This document shows positions 1 to 5,103 of a stretch of DNA of 5,103 nucleotides, piece by piece. The stretch's first letter is position 1; each line of letters opens with the position of its first letter. The position numbers and the translations under genes were made by a program. The stretch is from contig JABMNB010000323.1 in assembly GCA_013205335.1 (NCBI GenBank), forward strand, positions 1 to 5,103, given 5' to 3'. The notes under the pieces were generated by a model. The model was not told where the DNA came from, did not search any database, and saw only the letters and a program-made list of their open reading frames with translations. Source of the DNA: Rhodospirillales bacterium (lineage in GTDB: Bacteria > Pseudomonadota > Alphaproteobacteria > Reyranellales > Reyranellaceae).

Positions 1-31
1 CCCTCGCGGAAGGCGCTCGGGAGGAGGGGGA

Positions 32-72
32 GAAGGCGGAAGGCAGACGGCGACGGCGTGAAGGCGGAAGGC
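32..72. repeat. Short direct repeat, two 13-nt copies
   Basis: GAAGGCGGAAGGC occurs exactly at 32-44 and again at 60-72, a 28-nt period. A shorter relative, GCGGAAGGCG, lies at 6-15. The stretch is G+A-rich on the plus strand. It may be simple low-complexity expansion or part of a larger dispersed repeat that continues past the left edge. No function can be assigned. Confidence 0.5.
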
Positions 73-114
73 GAGGGCGGGCTCAGTGTGACGAGGTCGG
101 GGTGGGGAATCGAG

Positions 115-145
115 GTGAGATCCTTCGCTGCGCTCAGGCTGACAA
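115..145. repeat. Dispersed intergenic repeat-like element
   Basis: Read on the minus strand, the segment contains GTCAGCCTGAGCGCAGCGAA followed by GGATCTCAC. From general knowledge, sequences of the form GTCATCCTGAGCGCAGCGAAGG... are scattered between genes in many GC-rich bacterial genomes. Their spurious translations, such as SFAALR and EILRCAQ, are also seen here (RSFAALRLT and GEILRCAQ). The core CCTTCGCTGCGCTCAGG (122-138) is an imperfect palindrome. A partial second copy of its right end, GCTCAG..TGAC, lies at 81-92. It sits just 3' of the operon's last gene, the usual place for such elements. Identity with a named repeat family is from memory and unverified. Confidence 0.5.
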
Positions 146-173
146 GAGTAGGTAGCGGTCGCTCCCTATAACC

Positions 174-770
174 TCAGCTGCCGCGGGCGAAGGGATTGTC
201 GTCGCCGTCCCAATACTTCTTGAGCAGCGGGATCTGCAGGAAGGCGAAGACCAGCGTCAGCGGAAAGCTCAGGAACATCTTGCTGGCGATCCACGTGTCG
301 GTCGTGAAGTTCCGCCACATCACTTCGTTGACGATGGCCAGGATGAAGAAGAACACCGTCCAGCGCAGCGTCAGCTGGTACCAGCCGTCGTCGGTCAGCT
401 TGAACGCCGCGCCAAACAGCGGCTTCAGCAGCGGCTTGCGGAACAGCACGAGCCCGCCGCCCAGGATGACGCCGAACAGGCAGTTCACGATGGTGGGCTT
501 CAGCTTGATGAAGGTGTCGTCCTGCATCCAGATCGTAAGCCCGCCGAACACCAGCACGAAGAAACCGCCGACCAGCGGCATGATCGGCCAGCGCTTTTCC
601 AGCCAGCGATAGCAGGGCAGCGCGACCGCGGTCGCGACGATGAAGAGGCCGGTGCCCCAGTAGATGCCCCAGCGCCCGTTGGCGACGAAGAACAGGACCA
701 GCGGCCCGAGTTCGAGCGCCGTGGCGTAGAGCCGGCGCATGCCATTGTCGTCGCCGCTCTTCTCGCTCAT
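174..770 (-). CDS. yciB: Septation protein A (YciB/IspZ family inner-membrane protein)
   Basis: This is a 198-residue polytopic membrane protein of the YciB/IspZ family, associated with septation and envelope integrity in enterobacteria; its biochemical activity is not established. Hydrophobic segments lie at about 20-33, 36-52, 63-80, 94-110, 136-151 and 163-183, giving five or six spans. The family signature WMQDDTFIKLKPTIVN is at 81-96, followed by the conserved downstream block with DDGW (127-130), LRW (135-137), NE (148-149) and WR (152-153). Length fits the family, about 180-200 residues. The ATG at 768-770 overlaps the ftsY TGA as ATGA, which suggests translational coupling, since no strong ribosome binding site precedes it. 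Met11 is a possible alternative start that would remove a hydrophilic leader. It is the last gene of the operon, and ftsY-yciB adjacency is common in Alphaproteobacteria. Symbol ispZ is also used. Confidence 0.93.
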   Translation of the reverse strand: MSEKSGDDNGMRRLYATALELGPLVLFFVANGRWGIYWGTGLFIVATAVALPCYRWLEKRWPIMPLVGGFFVLVFGGLTIWMQDDTFIKLKPTIVNCLFGVILGGGLVLFRKPLLKPLFGAAFKLTDDGWYQLTLRWTVFFFILAIVNEVMWRNFTTDTWIASKMFLSFPLTLVFAFLQIPLLKKYWDGDDNPFARGS

Positions 771-1960
771 GCCGGCAACCCCATCAATCCACGTGCAAAG
801 GCGCGAGCCTCGAACGGCCGGAGGTCGTCGATGCCTTCGCCGACACCGATGGCCACGACCGGCAGCTTGAACTTCTCGGCGAGCGCCACAAGCACGCCGC
901 CCTTGGCGCTGCCATCCAGCTTGGTGACGACCAGCGCATCGACCGGCGACATGCTCTTGAAGGTCTCGACCTGGGCGTGGGCATTCTGGCCGGTGGTCGC
1001 GTCGAGCACCAGCAGGCAGGAATGCGGCGCCTCGGGATCGAGCTTGCGGATGACGCGCACGATCTTGGCGAGTTCTTCCATCAGGTTGGTCTTGTTGTGC
1101 AGCCGGCCGGCGGTGTCGATCAGCAGCACATCGGTCTTCTCGGCGCGTGCCCGCTCCAGCGCCTCGTAGGCAAGGCCCGCAGCATCGGCACCGGTGGGCT
1201 TGGACACGACGGGAACGCCGGCGCGATCGCCCCAGACCTTGAGCTGTTCGACGGCGGCGGCGCGGAACGTATCGCCCGCGGCCAGGATCACCGAGCGGCC
1301 CTCGCCCTTGTAGAGCCCGGCCAGCTTGGCGATGGTCGTGGTCTTGCCGCTGCCGTTCACGCCGATGACCAGGATGACGTGCGGCTTGCGCGCGGCATCG
1401 ATCGACAGCGGAATGGCGACAGGCTGCAGGATCTCGGCAATGTCGTCGGCGAAGGCGGCGCGCACTTCCTCGTCGGTGACTTCCTTGCCGAAACGCTCCT
1501 TTCCGAGCTTGGCCACGAGCCTGCTGGCGACGGCGACGCCGAGATCCGCCTGGATCAGCGCGTCCTCGAGATCGTCGAGTGTCTGCTGGTCGAGCTTCTT
1601 CTTGGTGAAGAGGCCGGTAATGCTCTCGGCGACCTTCTTGGTCGACTTCGAGAGGCCCTCGCGCAGACGCGACAGCCAGCCTTTCTTCTCAACCTCGGGC
1701 TTCTCGACCTCGGGTTCCTGCTTGGCCACCGCTTCGACCTGGACCGCTTCGACAGGGGCCGTCTCGGGCTCCGGCGCCGTCCGCACCGGCTCGCTCGGGG
1801 GCAGAGCGACGCGTGCCTCGGGCTCGGCCGCGACCGCCGGCTCTACCGGTTCGGGCTTCTCGACCTCAGCCTCTGCCGGCTTGGGCGTCTCGACGGCCGG
1901 AGTCCCCCGGGAGCGCAACCGCGCAAACCAGCCCTTCTTCTCGGGTTCCGTCTCACTCAC
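767..1960 (-). CDS. ftsY: Signal recognition particle receptor FtsY
   Basis: This SRP-receptor GTPase of 397 residues docks ribosome-SRP (Ffh-4.5S RNA) complexes at the inner membrane for cotranslational insertion through SecYEG. The C-terminal NG domain spans about 98-397. G1 P-loop GVNGSGKTT is at 200-208, the insertion-box motif DTFRAAAVEQL at 230-240, G3 DTAGR at 282-286, G4 TKLDGSAKGG at 346-355 and the closing GVGEGIDDLRPF at 372-383. All key residues are intact. Residues about 21-91 form an acidic Pro/Glu/Val-rich linker, as in other proteobacterial FtsY A domains. The motif EKKGWxxRLR occurs twice, at 7-16 and 91-100, flanking this linker; both look like amphipathic membrane-targeting helices. 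The start is GTG at 1958-1960, preceded by GAGGTG five bases upstream that overlaps the dapF stop. It lies 9 nt after dapF and overlaps yciB by 4 nt. Confidence 0.98.
   Translation of the reverse strand: MSETEPEKKGWFARLRSRGTPAVETPKPAEAEVEKPEPVEPAVAAEPEARVALPPSEPVRTAPEPETAPVEAVQVEAVAKQEPEVEKPEVEKKGWLSRLREGLSKSTKKVAESITGLFTKKKLDQQTLDDLEDALIQADLGVAVASRLVAKLGKERFGKEVTDEEVRAAFADDIAEILQPVAIPLSIDAARKPHVILVIGVNGSGKTTTIAKLAGLYKGEGRSVILAAGDTFRAAAVEQLKVWGDRAGVPVVSKPTGADAAGLAYEALERARAEKTDVLLIDTAGRLHNKTNLMEELAKIVRVIRKLDPEAPHSCLLVLDATTGQNAHAQVETFKSMSPVDALVVTKLDGSAKGGVLVALAEKFKLPVVAIGVGEGIDDLRPFEARAFARGLMGLPA
1661..1942 (-). repeat. Duplicated GWxxRLR motif and linker repeats inside ftsY
   Basis: Bases 1913-1942 (residues 7-16) and 1661-1690 (residues 91-100) encode EKKGWFARLR and EKKGWLSRLR: eight of ten residues are identical, while five codons differ in sequence. 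The intervening linker also carries an exact 17-nt direct repeat, TCGGGCTTCTCGACCTC on the plus strand, at 1695-1711 and 1851-1867, encoding EVEKPE-type units. This suggests internal duplication within the A domain, or selection for two similar membrane-binding helices. Confidence 0.7.
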
Positions 1961-1965
1961 CGCGG

Positions 1966-1971
1966 CACCTC
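1966..1971 (-). promoter_or_regulatory. Ribosome binding site of ftsY
   Basis: GAGGTG on the minus strand ends five bases before the GTG start at 1958-1960 and overlaps the dapF TGA (1970-1972). It supports the GTG as the true start and implies that ribosomes ending dapF translation lie over the ftsY initiation site. Confidence 0.7.
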
Positions 1972-2818
1972 AGGAAAGAAGCGAGCGGTCGAGCTCGCCC
2001 CTGTAGGCGAGCGCGATGCCGCCGGTCATCGACACATGATCGTCGCGCAGCCACTCGATCGTGAGCGTGCCGTGCTCGACGACGACGTCGACCTTGCGGC
2101 CCGTTAGGCCGCGCCGCGCGGCGGCGACGGCGGCCGCACAGGCGCCCGAACCGCAGGCGAGCGTCAGGCCCGCGCCGCGCTCCCAGACGCTGAGCCTCAA
2201 CTTGTTCTCGGCGATGATCTGCGCAACGCCGACATTGACGCGCTCGGGGAAGAACGGATCGTGCTCCAGCTTCGGGCCCAGCTCCGCGATCGGGATCGCG
2301 GCGAGATCGTCGACGAAGAACGTCGCGTGCGGGTTGCCGACATTGGTGCCGACGGGCTCCTGCAACGGTCCGATTCCGACCGGCATGTGATTCGTGTCGC
2401 ACGCCTTCGCGACCGGAATCTCGCGCCAGTCCATGCGCACCAGCCCCATGTCGACGGAAATCACCGGCAGGCCGTTGACGCCGCGGCCGACCTTCTGCGA
2501 TTCGAGCAGGCCGGCGACCGTCTGGATCGTCACATCGTCGGCCTCGCGCTCGTCCATCAGCAGCGAGGCGACGCATCGCGTGGCGTTGCCGCACGCCTGG
2601 GCTTCGCTGCCGTCGGGATTGTAGATGCGCATGAAGACATCGGCGTCGGGCTCGGTCGGCGGCTCCAGCACGATGAGCTGGTCGCAGCCCACACCCAGGC
2701 GACGGTCGGCGATGGCCCGCCGGCGCGGCACGGTGAGATCGAGAGCGCCGCCACGCGCGTCGAGCACGACGAAGTCGTTGCCCAGCCCGTGCATCTTGAG
2801 GAAAGGCGTTCCGGCCAT
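1970..2818 (-). CDS. dapF: Diaminopimelate epimerase DapF
   Basis: This cofactor-independent racemase converts LL-2,6-diaminopimelate to meso-diaminopimelate in the cytoplasm, the step that supplies both lysine synthesis and the peptidoglycan cross-linking residue. At 282 residues it has the family's usual length. The N-terminal signature FLKMHGLGNDFVVLD is at 6-20. The first catalytic cysteine is Cys76 in ACGNATRC (75-82) and the second is Cys222 in ACGSGAC (221-227), the expected thiol pair. GNPH at 161-164, ERGAG at 213-217 and the closing MTGGIALAYRGEL at 264-276 are also typical. The start is ATG at 2816-2818, six bases after the stop of the upstream glycosyltransferase gene. No good ribosome binding site is seen, so translation may depend on coupling. 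The next gene, ftsY, follows after 9 nt. In many alphaproteobacteria mtaB sits between dapF and ftsY; it is absent here. Confidence 0.98.
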   Translation of the reverse strand: MAGTPFLKMHGLGNDFVVLDARGGALDLTVPRRRAIADRRLGVGCDQLIVLEPPTEPDADVFMRIYNPDGSEAQACGNATRCVASLLMDEREADDVTIQTVAGLLESQKVGRGVNGLPVISVDMGLVRMDWREIPVAKACDTNHMPVGIGPLQEPVGTNVGNPHATFFVDDLAAIPIAELGPKLEHDPFFPERVNVGVAQIIAENKLRLSVWERGAGLTLACGSGACAAAVAAARRGLTGRKVDVVVEHGTLTIEWLRDDHVSMTGGIALAYRGELDRSLLS

Positions 2819-2824
2819 GCGGCG

Positions 2825-3775
2825 CTATATGGCGGTTCGGCCGGGCCAGCGCAACGAGCGCGGCCGGACCTGCCCCGCCTGCGGCCCGGCGATCTCGCGC
2901 ACGTCCAGGGTCGCCATCCGCTTGGTGTAGATCGTGAGATGCAGGATGCCGAGCGCCTCGTAGGGCATGGCCGGCTCGACGAACAGGCCGCGCCCGGCGT
3001 CCCAGGCCGGCGTGGCGTGATGGACCGGCCAGTTGCAGCGGCTGGGCAGCGGTTCGCAGCTGAAGCCGCGGTCGTAGATCAGGACGTTGAGCGCGACCTG
3101 GTCGGTCATGTTGGTCGAGCGCTGCAGCGCCTCGCCCAGCAGGTCGGCCCAACCCTGCCAATGGAGGGCGTCGGCCGCGAGGGCAAAGACACCGGCATTG
3201 ATCAGCGGGTAGCGAATCAGCCGCTCTGCCGTCGCCCGGTCGAAGCAGGCTTCAAACGCGGCACCATTGATCGAGGAGAATTCCTTCCAGGCATGGCGAT
3301 AGTGCCGCATCGAGCGGTGGATCTCGGGTGCCGCGGCCAGCGCGCCCGTCCGCGCCGCGGCGAGGAACAGCGCGACCGCGTCGCCCTGCTGCACCCAGCA
3401 GTCGCCATCGATCCAGAGATAGAGATCGAAGCCCGGGAAATAGCGCGGCAGGAACGGCCGCGCCGTCAGCGCCTTGTAACCGTCCTTCAAAGTCTCGCGG
3501 CCGGGGAAATCGAAATCCCACTGCGGCACCACCAGCGTCGCGCCGCGTTCGCGACACCAGTCGCGCTGGTCATCCGTCAGTCCGCAATCGAGGACGCCCA
3601 GCGCCAGCGACCGGCCCTCCTCCGTCGCCTGCAGCGAGGCGATGCAGTCGCGCATCAGGTCGAAATAGGCGGCGTCGCCGCCGGTAATGGCGATGGCCTT
3701 TTCAAGAGGGCCGCGGCCGGGCTCTGGATTTCCGTTCACATCGCGAAGATGGCGTATCGACGGGCTTTGCGCCAC
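2825..3775 (-). CDS. Putative GT-A/GT8-like glycosyltransferase, function unknown
   Basis: I do not recognise a named gene. The 316-residue protein appears cytosolic, with no signal peptide or clear membrane span. Its pattern resembles a GT-A-fold, family-8-like glycosyltransferase: a hydrophobic strand plus DxD-type motif in DLYLWIDGDCWV (117-128, DGD at 123-125), which would bind metal and nucleotide-sugar; INAGVFAL (192-199), like the NAG loop of GT8 enzymes; TDQVALNVL (224-232), like their DQ..LN motif; and HLTIYTK (279-285), where GT8 proteins have a His/Lys-containing phosphate-binding end. The N-terminal strand AIAITGGDAAYF (27-38) fits the start of such a domain. Donor and acceptor are unknown. 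The GTG start at 3773-3775 has only a weak GGCGGA upstream; GTG at 3737-3739 (residue 13) is an alternative. It is the first gene of the dapF-ftsY-yciB cluster, 6 nt before dapF. The fold call is inference from motifs; the reading frame itself is secure. Confidence 0.68.
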   Translation of the reverse strand: MAQSPSIRHLRDVNGNPEPGRGPLEKAIAITGGDAAYFDLMRDCIASLQATEEGRSLALGVLDCGLTDDQRDWCRERGATLVVPQWDFDFPGRETLKDGYKALTARPFLPRYFPGFDLYLWIDGDCWVQQGDAVALFLAAARTGALAAAPEIHRSMRHYRHAWKEFSSINGAAFEACFDRATAERLIRYPLINAGVFALAADALHWQGWADLLGEALQRSTNMTDQVALNVLIYDRGFSCEPLPSRCNWPVHHATPAWDAGRGLFVEPAMPYEALGILHLTIYTKRMATLDVREIAGPQAGQVRPRSLRWPGRTAI

Positions 3776-3789
3776 AGTCCGCCGACTAC

Positions 3790-3795
3790 GGAGGA
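3790..3795 (+). promoter_or_regulatory. Ribosome binding site of the isomerase-like gene
   Basis: GGAGGA ends four bases before the ATG at 3800-3802, a strong Shine-Dalgarno match. It decides the start, because the frame stays open upstream for about 1.5 kb on the plus strand as an antisense shadow of the operon. The whole 24-bp divergent gap (3776-3799) is taken up by this site and a few flanking bases. Confidence 0.8.
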
Positions 3796-3799
3796 ATCA

Positions 3800-4402
3800 A
3801 TGGGCAAGCATGTCGACTACTATGTTTCGCTGAATTCGCCGTGGACCTATCTCGGGTCCGCGCGCTTCGACGCCATGGTGAAGAAGCACGACGCGACGGT
3901 CACGATCTGGCCGGTCGATTTCGGCTCGGTATTCGCCGTGTCGGGCGGCCTGCCCCTGCCCAAGCGCGCGCCGCAGCGTCAGGCCTATCGCATGATGGAG
4001 CTGAAGCGCTGGCGCGACCATCTTGGCGTGAAGACCACGCTCGAGCCCAGGTTCTTTCCCGCCAACGAGGTCCCGGCCGCGAAGTGCGTGATCGCGCTGC
4101 GCGAGCAGGGCCGCATGGCGGACGCCATCAAGGTCGCACACGCCGTACTGACCGGCCTGTGGGCCGAGGAGAAGAACAGCGGCGATCCGGATACGCTGAA
4201 GGCGATCATCGATGCCTGCGGCCTCGACGGCGCGGCTGTCATGACGGCCAGCGAAGCGCCGGGAATCGCGGAGAAGCGCGAGGCCTACACCAGGCACGCC
4301 ATTTCGCAGGGCGTGTTCGGGGCGCCGTCCTTCGTCATCGACGGCGAGATCTTCTGGGGCCAGGACCGGCTCGACTTCGTCGAGCGCAAGCTCGCGTCCT
4401 GA
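3800..4402 (+). CDS. 2-hydroxychromene-2-carboxylate isomerase-like protein (DsbA/GST-kappa fold)
   Basis: This 200-residue thioredoxin-fold protein belongs to the DsbA-like family that contains 2-hydroxychromene-2-carboxylate isomerase (NahD) and kappa-class glutathione transferases. NahD uses glutathione to isomerise an intermediate of naphthalene breakdown. The N-terminal strand and active-site loop VDYYVSLNSPWTYLG (5-19) place Ser13 where the glutathione-activating serine of these enzymes lies; there is no CxxC, so it is not a thiol oxidase. FFPANEVPAAKCVIALREQG matches the helical domain. The C-terminal GVFGAPSFVIDGEIFWGQDRL (171-191) carries the cis-proline (Pro176) and the usual family ending. 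No other aromatic-catabolism gene is present, so the natural substrate is unknown. It is divergent from the dapF operon and convergent with the CPBP gene 9 bp downstream. No plausible -35/-10 pair was found; its promoter must lie inside the start of the glycosyltransferase gene. Confidence 0.9.
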   Translation: MGKHVDYYVSLNSPWTYLGSARFDAMVKKHDATVTIWPVDFGSVFAVSGGLPLPKRAPQRQAYRMMELKRWRDHLGVKTTLEPRFFPANEVPAAKCVIALREQGRMADAIKVAHAVLTGLWAEEKNSGDPDTLKAIIDACGLDGAAVMTASEAPGIAEKREAYTRHAISQGVFGAPSFVIDGEIFWGQDRLDFVERKLAS

Positions 4403-4423
4403 TCTTCCCGATCAGGGCGCGAG
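4391..4423. terminator. Bidirectional hairpin spanning both convergent gene ends
   Basis: CTCGCGTCCTGATC (4391-4404) and GATCAGGGCGCGAG (4410-4423) form a 14-bp stem with a TTCCC loop (4405-4409). The single imperfect position (4397/4417) is a U-G wobble in the plus-strand RNA and an A-C mismatch in the minus-strand RNA. The arms contain the last three codons and stop of each gene: Leu-Ala-Ser-stop on plus and Leu-Ala-Pro-stop on minus. There is no U-run after the stem in either direction, so it may act as a non-canonical terminator, a 3'-end stabiliser, or a barrier to convergent transcription. Confidence 0.65.
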
Positions 4424-5065
4424 GAAAACCGCTGCAGATACCGCGATCGTGTTGTTGATCATGTGCGCCACGATCGTCGGGACCAGCGAGCCGGTGCGCC
4501 AGCGCAGCCAACCGAACCAGAAGCCGAGCGGCAGCACCATCAGAATGTGCAGGGGCTCTGTATGGGCTGCCGCAAAGGCAAGGGAACTCAGGACGAAAGC
4601 GACGAGATTGTTCCACCGGCCCGCCAGCCAGCCATAGAGCATGCCCCGGAAGACCAGCTCTTCCGCGAGTGGCGCCAGCAGACCCAGCACGCCCAGGGTC
4701 AGCAGCGCCCGGGTGCCCTGGAGACCTTCCGTGACCTGCCGCACTCCCTCGGGCTGTGACCCGAGCTGGCTGACGGCGAAGGACAGCAGCGTGGTGCCCA
4801 GCACCGCGAAGACGACCGGCCGCCAGCCCACCGGCCGCAGCCCCAGGGCCGCCGGCGCCCCCCGGCCCAGCGGCAGGACTGCGACAAGGAGGGCGACCAG
4901 GCACGTCCCGAAGAAGGCGGTCAGCACCAGCAAGTTGCTCCGGACGGGCAAAAGCCAGAAAACGATGGCCCCGATTACGGGTGCGGCGATCAGGAAGATC
5001 AGCATGGACCAGCCCGGCAAGCGCCGGGAATCGTTGTCGATCAATGGGTTGGGCGGGGTGTCCAA
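4412..5065 (-). CDS. CPBP-family intramembrane glutamic endopeptidase (Abi/Rce1-like)
   Basis: This 217-residue, very hydrophobic protein belongs to the CPBP (CAAX protease and bacteriocin-processing/Abi) family of membrane metal-independent proteases. The family motifs are intact: EELVFR at 135-140 (EExxxR with Glu135, Glu136, Arg140), FAAAH at 164-168 (FxxxH), and HMINN at 201-205 (HxxxN/B). Predicted membrane segments lie at about 20-38, 44-65, 83-100, 119-131, 153-168, 172-187 and 195-215. Length is usual for the family. Members act in prenyl-protein processing, peptide maturation or bacteriocin self-immunity, but the substrate here is unknown and no peptide or bacteriocin gene is visible next to it. 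The start is TTG at 5063-5065, supported by AGGAG nine bases upstream; the first internal Met (21) would cut into the first membrane span. It appears monocistronic within the window and ends 9 bp from the convergent isomerase-like gene. Confidence 0.9.
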   Translation of the reverse strand: MDTPPNPLIDNDSRRLPGWSMLIFLIAAPVIGAIVFWLLPVRSNLLVLTAFFGTCLVALLVAVLPLGRGAPAALGLRPVGWRPVVFAVLGTTLLSFAVSQLGSQPEGVRQVTEGLQGTRALLTLGVLGLLAPLAEELVFRGMLYGWLAGRWNNLVAFVLSSLAFAAAHTEPLHILMVLPLGFWFGWLRWRTGSLVPTIVAHMINNTIAVSAAVFLAP

Positions 5066-5074
5066 GCGTTTTGA

Positions 5075-5079
5075 CTCCT
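5075..5079 (-). promoter_or_regulatory. Ribosome binding site of the CPBP gene
   Basis: AGGAG on the minus strand lies nine bases before the TTG codon at 5063-5065. It is the main reason to accept TTG as the start, since no ATG or GTG is in frame close by upstream. Confidence 0.65.
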
Positions 5080-5091
5080 GACGCGGCAGGC

Positions 5092-5097
5092 TTTATA
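5092..5097 (-). promoter_or_regulatory. Candidate -10 element for the CPBP gene
   Basis: TATAAA on the minus strand stands out in otherwise GC-rich DNA, 27 bases from the TTG start. It would give a short 5' leader of about 20 nt containing the AGGAG site. The matching -35 would fall beyond the right edge, so the promoter call cannot be completed from this window. Confidence 0.4.
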
Positions 5098-5103
5098 CCC
5101 CGC

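Larger units (their letters stand above)
1..173. other. Non-coding flank downstream of the dapF-ftsY operon
   Basis: No supportable gene is seen here. Bases 1-80 are purine-rich on the plus strand and built from short GGAAGGC/GGCGGAAGG-type units. Bases about 116-145 match an intergenic repeat type. Plus frame 1 is open from the window edge to TAA at 169-171 and frame 3 is open to TAG at about 153, but both translate to Arg/Gly-rich low-complexity peptide and neither shows a start with a ribosome binding site. The tail of a gene lying to the left cannot be fully excluded. No strong hairpin followed by a T-run was found after the septation-protein stop at 174-176, so the operon terminator is not identified. 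Confidence 0.5.

Noticed and set aside
151..168. AGCGGTCGCT palindrome as terminator of the operon
   Set aside because: The stem is about 4 bp with an impossibly small loop and no T-run follows, too weak to call a terminator.
1..171. Open plus-strand frames running in from the left edge, possibly the C-terminus of a convergent gene
   Set aside because: The peptides are Arg/Gly-rich low complexity and run through the repeat-like element, giving the RSFAALR / EILRCAQ strings typical of translated intergenic repeats. Evidence is too weak without the sequence to the left.
977..2107. 376-codon plus-strand open frame antisense to ftsY
   Set aside because: FtsY on the minus strand has every GTPase motif. 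The antisense translation is low-complexity and unlike any family I know, so it is a codon-bias shadow.
1953..3161. 402-codon minus-strand open frame across dapF and the glycosyltransferase gene
   Set aside because: It is an out-of-frame shadow with Arg/Ala-rich composition that crosses two real genes and their junction.
3735..3760. TTCACA (3735-3740) and TATCGA (3755-3760) as a promoter for the isomerase-like gene
   Set aside because: The spacer is only 14 bp and the -10 match is poor, so it is not supportable as a sigma-70-type promoter.
2261..3799. Plus-strand frame stays open about 1.5 kb upstream of the isomerase-like ATG, which could suggest a 713-residue fusion protein
   Set aside because: It is antisense to dapF and the glycosyltransferase, whose motifs are clear. 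Its translation is Arg/Gly/Ala-rich with no family resemblance, and a strong ribosome binding site sits at 3790-3795 just before the true ATG. High GC explains the lack of stops.

Overview
The window is GC-rich (roughly two thirds G+C) and densely coded, with short intergenic gaps and several non-ATG starts. The order dapF, ftsY, septation protein A (yciB/ispZ family), the proteins themselves and the acidic Pro/Glu-rich N-terminal extension of FtsY all point to an alphaproteobacterium, probably of the Rhodospirillales/Rhizobiales type. I cannot name the genus from sequence alone.

Layout. Bases 1-173 hold no convincing gene: a purine-rich, short-repeat stretch, then a copy of what looks like a dispersed intergenic repeat. 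Bases 174-3775 are one tight minus-strand cluster, transcribed right to left: a GT-A/GT8-like glycosyltransferase of unknown role (2825-3775), dapF (1970-2818), ftsY (767-1960) and septation protein A (174-770). Gaps are 6 nt and 9 nt, then a 4-nt overlap, so the four genes are probably one operon. Divergent from it, across only 24 bp, a plus-strand 2-hydroxychromene-2-carboxylate isomerase-like (DsbA/GST-kappa fold) gene runs 3800-4402. It converges on a minus-strand CPBP-family membrane protease-like gene (4412-5065). The stop codons of these two genes sit in the arms of a 14-bp inverted repeat that probably acts as a shared terminator.

Functionally, the operon groups cell-envelope tasks: DapF makes meso-diaminopimelate for lysine and peptidoglycan, FtsY docks ribosome-SRP complexes at the inner membrane, and the YciB-family protein is a polytopic membrane protein tied to septation and envelope integrity. 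The leading glycosyltransferase may also act on envelope material, but only position suggests this. The flanking isomerase-like and CPBP genes look like independent transcription units. Most of the window is ordinary housekeeping DNA. The points worth a second look are the mirrored gene ends at 4391-4423, the duplicated membrane-targeting-like motif in FtsY, the uncharacterised glycosyltransferase at the operon head, and the lack of mtaB between dapF and ftsY. I found no clear sign of a new defence, mobile or RNA system.
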